64,000 nt of DNA. Origin: Niebla homalea (lineage: Eukaryota > Ascomycota > Lecanoromycetes > Lecanorales > Ramalinaceae). This document shows positions 1-8,144 of this stretch, piece after piece (position 1 is the first letter of the stretch; each line of letters opens with the position of its first letter). The translations under genes were made by a program, and so were the position numbers. The notes under the pieces were generated by a model, which was not told the DNA's origin, made no database searches, and worked only from the letters and a program-made list of their open reading frames with translations. Location of the stretch: positions 248,001 to 312,000 of the forward strand of contig JAHGAU010000037.1 of the NCBI GenBank assembly GCA_019925105.1. The letters run 5' to 3'.

Positions 1-348
1 TTTCATATCCTTTAAATATTCGCTTTAAAACTATATTATTAAAGTATATAGTCCCTTGATAAAACAGAATTTTATATTTATCTATTTTAATAATTATTTA
101 ATATAAGTTAATTACATAATATACATAAAACAATTAAATTAATTATATGTAATGTTTTTATTTAAATAATATATAATATCTTTTAATTCTTTAAGACGGA
201 AGTACTTTTTAAAAGCGTTTTTAAGTTACCGGATAGTGTATTCATTTTTAATAATAAAAGGTATATTATTTATATAAATAATAAATGTAATATTCTTATT
301 AAAATAATAAAATATAGAATAATCTTTAATTATATATTTAAATCTTAA

Positions 349-1202
349 GCATCTCCGCCGCCACGGGATCATGAGGAAAGGGGACAGTGCACTGGTAATC
401 CAACTCCGGACGGGGAAGAGCGGCCTAGCCTACTTCCTCTTTATTATATACGCCGGTAGCCGAACAGATACCGGTTACGAATATAAATAAAGGAAGTAAA
501 ACGCCGTATATATACTTATCTCCTATTTATTATTTACGGAGCTTAGAACGGGATTAATTAAAAAGGCCAGAATAAGTAATTACCGTAAAATATTTTCTAC
601 GAAACCAGGTATCCGGGCGGCTATAAAATTTATAATATTCATAGGCTTATTGTTCCAGTTTAACCTTACCAGTGAAATAAATAAAGTTATTAAAAACTTT
701 ATAAAGAAGGCCCGCTGCCGGTCAAGAAGGGGAAAGAAGGGTAAACATTAATTAAGGCAATTATATAAACCGAAAAGCATATTTTATAACTGAAAAAATA
801 TATAACGGATACTTTTAAAAATCTTTAAAAAAAATGGTTACGATAATCACATAGGAAAGTACATACGATTAAAATAATAATAACGTACGTACCGGTAAAA
901 CTATTTAAAAATGCTATTTAAAATATTGAAATAAAGCGGACCTATAGAGAAATAGAAAAAAAATAGGTTTAAAGGTAACCTTTAAAAGGACTTAATTGTA
1001 ATATTATGGGTTTTCTTTAGAGGAGTATATAAATAAATTATTATTCTTTGAATAATTATAAATACTTTTTATCCTTTAAAATAAAAGCGGAGGATATTAA
1101 GTATTTACGGTTATTAATAAAGCTTAATAGCCGACTATTAAGGAACGCCGGAATTAACTTAGCTAAATCCGTAATATAAATTAATTAATCAATTAATCAA
1201 TT
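349..1202 (+). mobile_element. 5'-truncated LINE, 3' end only
   Basis: This 854-bp fragment aligns by eye with the last part of the full-length LINE at 28120-28963. It carries the C-terminal Cys-rich region of ORF2 and the shared 3' end (GCCGGAATTA...CTAG...ATCCGTAATATAAAT) with an (AATC)n-like tail. It is bounded by a 12-bp duplication, TTTAAATCTTAA, at 337-348 and 1203-1214, so it is a true 5'-truncated insertion. Its first ~120 bases are GC-rich and nearly free of RIP; the rest is strongly mutated. Confidence 0.8.
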
Positions 1203-1404
1203 TTTAAATCTTAAAGATTTAAGTATTTTCTGTAATATAAAATATTATTTAAGTAAAGCTTACTTAAGGTTATATAATGCTTTTCATAAATAATAAACCA
1301 GTTTTTTATTATTTAATTTAATCTTTATAAAGTTATATAATTACTTTATTTAAATCCGGTTTTTAAGGATGACCTTAAGAAAAGTCAATATAATATTAAT
1401 TACT

Positions 1405-2130
1405 AGGGGCGAGCGTAACGGAATGGCATTTTTGAGTGCAGAAGATAAATTATAGAATAATTAAACATTTTAAAAATAAAGGACGATTTCATTAAGAGCC
1501 CTTAAACCTTATCCGGTAAATTACGTAGTTAATATAAATAAAATAATAATAAATATCTAACGATTTATTAATACTTATAGTTAACCTTAAATAAACTTAA
1601 TTACCACATAGGGCCAATAAAAAAAGTTACGGGGATTTAACGTTAAAAGGTTAAAGTTAAGATTAAATAAAGTTAATTTAAAAAGCTATATAATAAAATA
1701 CTTAAAGTAAAATTTAAACGTTAAAAGAAATAAAATTATATAATTAAAACCGTTTCTTTCCGATTAAATTTAATATTATTATTAAATTTTTATTACGGAC
1801 TATAACGTTAAAAAGTGGAAAATTTTCGGTAAAAATAATAAATTAAGGATTTAAAGTAATTATTAATTTTAATCGGGTTAACGTAAAGATTTAATTATAA
1901 TATTAAAATAAATAATTATGGGAAAGAGGTTTTTATTTAAATCTGGTTAATATTTAAGGTAAATTAGGGTTAAATTAATTAATTACGGTTTCCTTTTCCT
2001 TTTTAAAATTAAAGCAATAAGTTTAAAATAAATATAAATATTAAAATAACCATAATTTAGTTATTAATATTATAGAACGCTGAAATTAACTTAAAGTAGC
2101 TAGACTCGTATATAAATTAATCAATTAATC
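1405..2130 (+). mobile_element. SINE-like / non-autonomous LINE-tailed element, copy 1
   Basis: This 726-bp insertion is flanked by a perfect 13-bp target-site duplication, AATATTAATTACT (1392-1404 and 2131-2143). It starts AGGGGCGAGCG and ends with a tail (AATTAACTT...TAGCTAGACTCGTATATAAATTAATCAATTAATC) that resembles the 3' end of the LINEs in this window. That suggests mobilisation by the LINE machinery. No ORF is visible. The 5' end holds TGGC-GGAATGG when compared with copy 2, which resembles a tRNA-type box A; no convincing box B was found. Copy 2 lies inverted at 2759-3496. Confidence 0.75.
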
Positions 2131-2758
2131 AATATTAATTACTTCGGTTTTAAGATTATTTTAAGTTATATTTATAAGTAATAAATATTAACTTATTAAC
2201 ATTTTTTATAATTGAGAACGTTAATAAATAATCCTTATTTTATTATTAACGGAATCCTTTTATTATTTAATGGGTTTTATATTAAAAAATCTTTTTTTAT
2301 AAGTTTATATTTATATAATAATATTTATCATCTTAATATAAACTTTACGTTTAATAAAATTAATAAAAGTTCTTAAACCTTTTATATATTTATATAATTA
2401 AACTTAATTTTAGAAACCTTAGGTTATTTCTTATTATCCGGGCCTTTTCATGTATTATAAACGTTAAATAAGATTAATATTTTAACTAGGATAATACCTT
2501 AAGCTTTATAAATAAAAAAATAAATTCTTAAATATATAAAAGCCACCTTTTTATAATTAATCCTTATTTTTAGAAGGGGTTTACAATCCTTATATATTCT
2601 TCTTTTTAATTAACGTTTTAAAACTTTTCCTTATTATCCTTATTTAAGCCGCTAAAGTTATTACCCTAGTTTTTACCCTTATGAATAAAGTAAAAGTTAA
2701 TTTTATCATTATCGAACCTATATTAAAATAATAGATTTCTAGTATTTAAAGAATATAT

Positions 2759-3496
2759 TAATTGATTGATTGATTGATTAATTTATATACGAGTCTAGCT
2801 ACCTTAAGCTAATTTCGGCGTTCTATAATATTAATAGTTAAGTTACGGTTATCTTAATATTTATATTTATTTTAAACTTATTACTTTAATTTTAAAAGGG
2901 AAAAGGAAATTATAATTAATTAACTTAATTTTAACTTATTTTAAATATTAATTTAATTTAAATAAAAACCTCTTCCCCGTAATTATTTACCTTAATATTA
3001 CGATTAAGTTTTTATATTAACTTAATTAAAATTAATAATTATTTTAAATCTTTAATTTATTATTTCCGTTAAAAATTTATTATTTTTTAACGTTATAATT
3101 TACGGTAAGGATTTAATAATAATATTAAATTTAATTAAGGGGAAATAACCCCAATTATATAATTTTATTTTTCTTAATATTTAAATTTTACCTTAAATAC
3201 TTTATTATATAGCTTTTCGGATTAACCTTATTTAATCTTAATTTTAATTTTTTAACGTTAAATCTTTATAACCTTTTTTTACCGGCCTTATATAATAATT
3301 AGGTTTATATAAGGTTAACTATAGGTACCGGTAAATTATCGGATATTTATTATTATTTTATTTATATTAACTACGTAACTTACCGGATAGGATTTAAGGG
3401 CTCTTAATGAAATTATCCTTTACCCTTAAAATATTTAATTATTCTATAGTTTATCTTCTGTACTCAAAAATGCCATTCCGCCACGCTCGCCCCTTA
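2759..3496 (-). mobile_element. SINE-like / non-autonomous LINE-tailed element, copy 2 (inverted)
   Basis: This is the reverse-complement counterpart of 1405-2130, about 738 bp long. Its 3' tail, (TTGA)n on the plus strand, is at the left and its 5' end, GCCCCTT, at the right. It is flanked by a 13-bp duplication, TTAAAGAATATAT (2746-2758 and 3497-3509), so it arrived independently of copy 1. Its 5' end is slightly better preserved and reads GGGGCGAGCGTGGCGGAATGG on the minus strand, with G/C where copy 1 has RIP-type changes. Confidence 0.75.
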
Positions 3497-4604
3497 TTAA
3501 AGAATATATAAGATTTAAGGAATTTAAATAATATGGTAAAATAAAGTATTTAATTAAGTCTCCTTTAAAGTATTTAAGTTCAAATTATTACTTTTTTTAT
3601 TAGCCGCGTTAATAATGTTATTATTATTATTAGTGGTAATAATATTAATAAATACTTAATCAGTATTTTTATATTCCTTTTTATTATTAATTACAGTTAT
3701 TTACTCGTAAAACGTATGTAAGTTAAAATAATCATTTTTTGTTCCTTTAACTTATTATTTTTGGGTTTTTCTTATTTACCGTAATTCCCAACTCGGGCGT
3801 ATATTACCTTTATAGCCTTATTTATATTGGATGGTTAACGGTTATATTTAATAAAAGTAATAATAAGTTAATCAATATTTATTTTAACCTCTTTATCCTT
3901 TACGGTTTATTTTAATAAGAATATACATAGGTTATACTTCTCTTTTAATCTCATTTAAAAGAAAATAATAAATTATTAATTTAATATATCAGCCTTAAAA
4001 TTAAGGAGTTTATTTTAAAGTCATTTAAGTTCTTACAAATATTCTTATAAATTTACATATCTAAACAAGTCTAAATGTAAAATTATTAAAGTATTTAATC
4101 TTTAATTATTATATCCTTAATAAAATAAAGTTATTTAAGCTTTTTTAAAATTAAATAAGGATTCAAAATCTTTTTAATTTAATAACGGATTATATTAATA
4201 ATTATTATATTAAGGATAGCCTATATTTAATTATAAGTTTTTTTTTCTTTTAAGATTAATAATAATTTAATTAGTTTAACCTTTAACTTTATTAATAAAG
4301 TAATAATGTTAACATTTTTAAGAATATTTTCTTTAATAACTTTTTATATATTTATTATAATAAAAGCTAATTAAACATTTATATATTATAATATATAGTT
4401 TAACAATCCTTTTAATTTTATTACCTTAATATAATCGGTTAATATTTTATTAAGCCTTTTTTATTTGCTTAATATAAACGGCGGTATTGTAATTATTTAT
4501 CTCCCTTAAAAGTATTATTATTATTATAATTAATATAATATAATAAATAGTTTATATCTTGATTTAATATATAAACTAATTATCTGGATATATGTTAATA
4601 TATT

Positions 4605-4965
4605 GATTAATTGATTGATTTATACTACGGATCTAGTTAAATTAATTCCGGTATTCCTTAATACGCGGCTTTTTAATTTTGTTAATAACCTAAAAACCTG
4701 ATACTTATAACGTTAAGGTAAAAACCGGCGTTTACCAAGCCTTTACCCTCTATCCTTTAAGGTAGAGGATATTAACGGCCGTCCAGAGAATAATAATTTA
4801 TTTATATACTTTTTATGTTTTAACTCCCCCAAGAAAATCCATAATATTACGACCGTATCCTTATAAAGGCTACCCTTAGGCTTATTGCTTTTCCGCTCCT
4901 TTATATATCTATACTGCCCTAACCTTACGTAGGACCTCTGAATGTCCTCACCAACACTCACGCGC
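4605..4965 (-). mobile_element. 5'-truncated LINE fragment
   Basis: 361 bp in minus orientation, beginning at the left with the (GATT)n tail and the shared LINE 3' end. It is flanked by a 10-bp duplication, TTAATATATT (4595-4604 and 4966-4975). It inserted at the LTR/gag junction of the copia relic. A 72-codon open frame (4743-4961, minus) is the C-terminus of LINE ORF2 without its start, so it is not a gene. The right, 5'-truncated end (about 4860-4965) is much less AT-rich than the left end. Confidence 0.8.
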
Positions 4966-4975
4966 TTAATATATT

Positions 4976-5193
4976 AATATATAGTTATACTTATACCGGG
5001 CTTAAAACTTAATATAATAAGTATATAATGTATTTATTAATTGAGTTATTTAAATACATATAGGAAGAGTAAATCTATTTTTAAAGGATCCCGGCCGTTT
5101 CAAGATATATAGCTAAGTGCTTTAATATATATAATACTTCTAAGTTAATACGTGTATCCACTGGACAACACCATGAGGAGTCATTAACACTCC
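4976..5193 (-). repeat. copia 5' LTR (minus orientation), left arm of inverted repeat
   Basis: About 218 bp. On the minus strand it starts TGGAGTGTTAATGACTCCTC and includes a conserved GGCCGGGATCCTTT block. It matches the LTRs at 5313-5500 (inverted) and 16080-16297 (same orientation). The gag-proximal end is blurred by the LINE insertion at 4605. Confidence 0.7.
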
Positions 5194-5312
5194 AAAACAC
5201 CGTCCTTAAGTAAAAGCGCACCGAGCTCGTTATTATCCAAAATGTATTATACTGAAATCATTTAAGAATGCCAGTAAGCCTCGGAAGCCTATTTATTAAT
5301 GTTGGAGTATTC
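5194..5312. other. 119-bp unique spacer at the centre of a head-to-head copia inverted repeat
   Basis: Mixed-composition sequence lying between two facing copia 5' LTRs. I see no ORF or repeat in it. It is probably remnant host DNA between two independent insertions, or the loop of a rearrangement. Confidence 0.5.
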
Positions 5313-5912
5313 ATAACTTCTTATGGTGTTATCTAGTGCATATACGTATTAACTTAAAGGTATTATATATATTAATGTACCTGGCTGTATATCTTAGAAG
5401 GGCCGGGATCCTTTAAAGATAAATTTATACTTTCTATATATATTTATAACTGAATTAATAAATACGTTATATACCTATTATATTAAGTATAAGCCTGGCA
5501 TATATTATAATTATATATTAAGATATATCCAGATAATTAATTTATTTATTAAATTAAAATATAGACTATTTATTATATTACATTAATTATTATAATAACA
5601 ATACTTTTAAAAGAGATAAATCTTTATACTACCGCTATATATATAAAATGAATGAAGAAGGCCTAATAAGATATTAATTAATTATATAAAGGTAATAAAG
5701 TGAAAACAATTGTTAAAGTTTATATTATAATATATAAACGCTTAATCGGCCCTTATTATAATAAATATATAAAAGGGTTATTAAGAAGAATATACTTTTA
5801 AGTATTAACGTTATTATTTCATTAACAAAGTTAAAGGATAAAGTAATTAAGGTATTACCGACTTTAAAAGAATAAATAAGGGCTTATAATTAAATATAAG
5901 TGATTTTTAATA
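5313..5912 (+). mobile_element. copia 5' LTR plus gag fragment, right arm of inverted repeat
   Basis: The LTR (about 5313-5500; starts TGGAGTATTCATAAC) is followed by gag-like sequence to ~5912. The whole is the inverted counterpart of 4215-5193 once the LINE at 4605-4965 is discounted. The element breaks off where a hAT-like GGGACGGGAT cluster begins. Stops occur in all frames, consistent with RIP. Confidence 0.7.
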
Positions 5913-6010
5913 TAGTTACTCCGGCAAGCGGGACGGGATATATCCCATGGGATAGGAACGGGATAGGGACGGGATAGGGATAGGACGGGATGGGACGGGA
6001 TAAAAAAGTT
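5913..6010. repeat. G-rich degenerate ACGGGATAGG repeats, possible hAT-type terminus
   Basis: The block begins GTTACTCCGGCAAGCGGGAC and continues as short irregular repeats of ACGGGAT(A/G)GG. A similar block at 52455-52620 begins GTTACTCCCCCAACCGGTAC. Such subterminal clusters are known from hAT elements. No matching opposite end or transposase motif was found, so the class is tentative. Confidence 0.4.
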
Positions 6011-7224
6011 TTTAAATTTACTTATCTTATCCCGCGTAAGACTGGCTAAAGCTGAAAATAAATATTTAAGAGAAAATTCGTTATTTTAAAGTTTATCGAT
6101 GATTTAAGATAAAACTTATTATAAAAAGTTTTACTTAAAAATAAAATATTAATTACAAAGAAACCTTTTTATTTACTTTAAAGTATAAATTACTCAGTTT
6201 TTTTTTAATATTTACGGTTAGACTTTAACTCTAACTCTTCAACGTTATTATTACGTACTTAAACGATTTGTTAGATAAAAAGATCTATATAAGTATTTTT
6301 AAGGGTATTCCGATAATTCAATAAAGTACCGGTAAATTAGTAAATATTTCCGTTCCTATCAAGACTTTTATATACTTAAATGATTAAAAAGATTGAGGTT
6401 AAGATATTTTAATTATAGCTCTCTAGATTTAATTTTAATTTTATTTAAGTTAATTTATATATTTATATTAAGAAGGTACATAAAAAGACGTACTTAATAA
6501 CCCTTTATATTAATAATACCGTCATTATTATTAAAAACTTAAAAGTTTATAAATAAATAAAAAATTATTTAATTTTGATATTTAAGTTTATTAAAGGAAG
6601 CTTATTAAAGGTAGTTTCCAAAATATAAGTATCATAAAATAACGATATTATAGCTAGAAATTGAATGAATTATATTATTAATATCCTTAAAAAATATTAC
6701 ATGATAAATTGAAATAATATTAATATCTTAAATAAATAAATAAACATAAAAGCATATAAATAACCGAATTGAATAAGTAATAAACCGATTAATATACTTA
6801 TTAAAACTTTTTATTAAGCTTATATTCTTTTAAATTAATATTTATTTAGATATAATTTTTCAATTTAAAATTATTAATTCTATAATAACTGTACTATTAT
6901 TTAATATCCAAACTATTTAATACGAATACTTAAATATTTGAAAAATATATTAGATTTAGATTTGTACTTTTAATATAACAGCGGATTACCTAAATACTTT
7001 AAAAATACCATATTTATTAACGATAAAAATAATAAAAGGTTATTATATAACTTTATAATATTAAATACTAATTTAATATACGTATAATATACCCGCAAAT
7101 ATTATATTATTATTATTTTTATTATAATAATTAAATATATAATTCTTTCTAAAAGGTATCAAATAAGTATTTAATTTATAAAATAAATTAATAAAACCGG
7201 ATTCTATAAAAGTTATTAACTTTT
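6011..7224. other. AT-rich unassigned transposon-derived sequence
   Basis: Strongly AT-rich sequence with stops in every frame. It lies between the hAT-like block and a copia RNase H ghost, and part of it may be the upstream pol of that copia copy. I could not read convincing RT motifs here. Confidence 0.4.
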
Positions 7225-7415
7225 TATTTTAGTCAACAACAATAACGGTAATATTTTTTTTATTAAGAACTTAAAGAATTACTTATAGATTAAATATATT
7301 AACGTTTAATATTACTTCATTTAAGAAAAGGTATAAAAAGGCTTTATCTTAATAAAATATATTAATATTAAGGATTAATTTATAAATGTTACAACAAAAC
7401 CTCTATATAAATAAC
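7225..7415 (+). pseudogene. copia RNase H C-terminal ghost
   Basis: The plus strand reads a degraded form of the conserved copia C-terminus: V-N-N-N-x-G-N, then I-K-Y-I-N-V-x-Y-x-F-I-x-E-K-V, then K-G-F-I-L-I-K-Y-I-N and T-K-P-L. In intact copia proteins this is the D-N-x-x-A-I ... K-H-I-D-V-x-Y-H-F-I-R-E ... T-K-D-x-x-A-D-x-x-T-K-P-L region. Several TAA/TAG codons interrupt it. It marks the 3' end of another plus-strand copia copy. No LTR was recognised in 7416-7740, which is otherwise featureless AT-rich sequence. Confidence 0.65.
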
Positions 7416-7740
7416 CCTTTAAAATAAATCGATTAAAGCTTAAATTATATTTTATAAGTTAATATTAATGTTAACGTTATAAATTTATTATAATTTTACA
7501 GAAGGAGTAATATATAGGGGTTTTCCGCGCTTATCTTAATAGCCTTTGTATTAAAGACTTTATTATATAAAGGCTTATTAAATGGCCTTTTATTAACGCT
7601 ATTATAGGTATATCGGTACATAAAATACGGTAAGTATCTGGTTATTAAACGGCCCTTGGGATGGACACAAATACGGTCGTTATCACGGTATAATTAGACA
7701 AGTATAGTGGTAGACTCAATATAAGTAATTCGGCTTACTT

Positions 7741-8126
7741 ATCCTTCCCCTGCACCCTGCACCCATTTGCGCATATTGCATCACTGCCCGGGGCTTAGCT
7801 TTGCTCATTAATTATCCATCCGCGATACCCCGAGTATTGCTGTGGAGTTCGAAAAGCTTGTCCTGCTCTATCCATCTTCTTGCAGGCTGAGAGCCTACGA
7901 TAAACGGTGTACTTGCGGCTCTGATAGCTTGCATCCATCGCTCGCTCCAGGAAATCTTGCGCTGGCATGAAGAAGTCACACCTTATTGTCGAGCGTAAAC
8001 GTAGCCAATGGGCTTGCCCGGGGGAAGTAGGGCTTGTGTCATATTGGTGCTCTCCATTAATGTTCTGAGAAGTCTTGTTGTAACCCTTAAGCGCCTTAAA
8101 GTCATTCAATTGCTCCCTAAGAAAGT
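7741..8126. other. GC-balanced 3' flank of the TPR/ankyrin/TIR-like gene
   Basis: Unique, non-RIP sequence downstream of the minus-strand gene. A 126-codon minus-strand frame (7795-8175) overlaps the gene's 3' end in another frame. Its protein has no recognisable motif, so I treat it as fortuitous or part of the 3' UTR, although an extra exon cannot be excluded. Confidence 0.4.
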
Positions 8127-8144
8127 TTATGATAATAGTCGGCT

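Larger units (their letters stand above)
1..5193 (-). mobile_element. Ty1/copia retrotransposon relic, minus strand, left end outside window
   Basis: On the minus strand, 1215-1391 gives a degraded form of the copia reverse-transcriptase motif (L-x-K-A-L-Y-x-L-K-x-A, then W/Y). About 3776-3830 gives a ghost of a CCHC zinc knuckle (G-Y-K-G-N-I-R-P-S). 4215-4594 is gag-like and 4976-5193 is the 5' LTR. The order RT-knuckle-gag-LTR is that of a minus-strand copia element. It is broken by four later insertions: 349-1202, 1405-2130, 2759-3496 and 4605-4965, each with its own target-site duplication. All frames are full of stops, in the TpA-rich style of RIP. The 3' LTR must lie left of the window. 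Assignment of 2131-2758 and 3510-4215 to the same element rests on continuity rather than on motifs. Confidence 0.65.
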
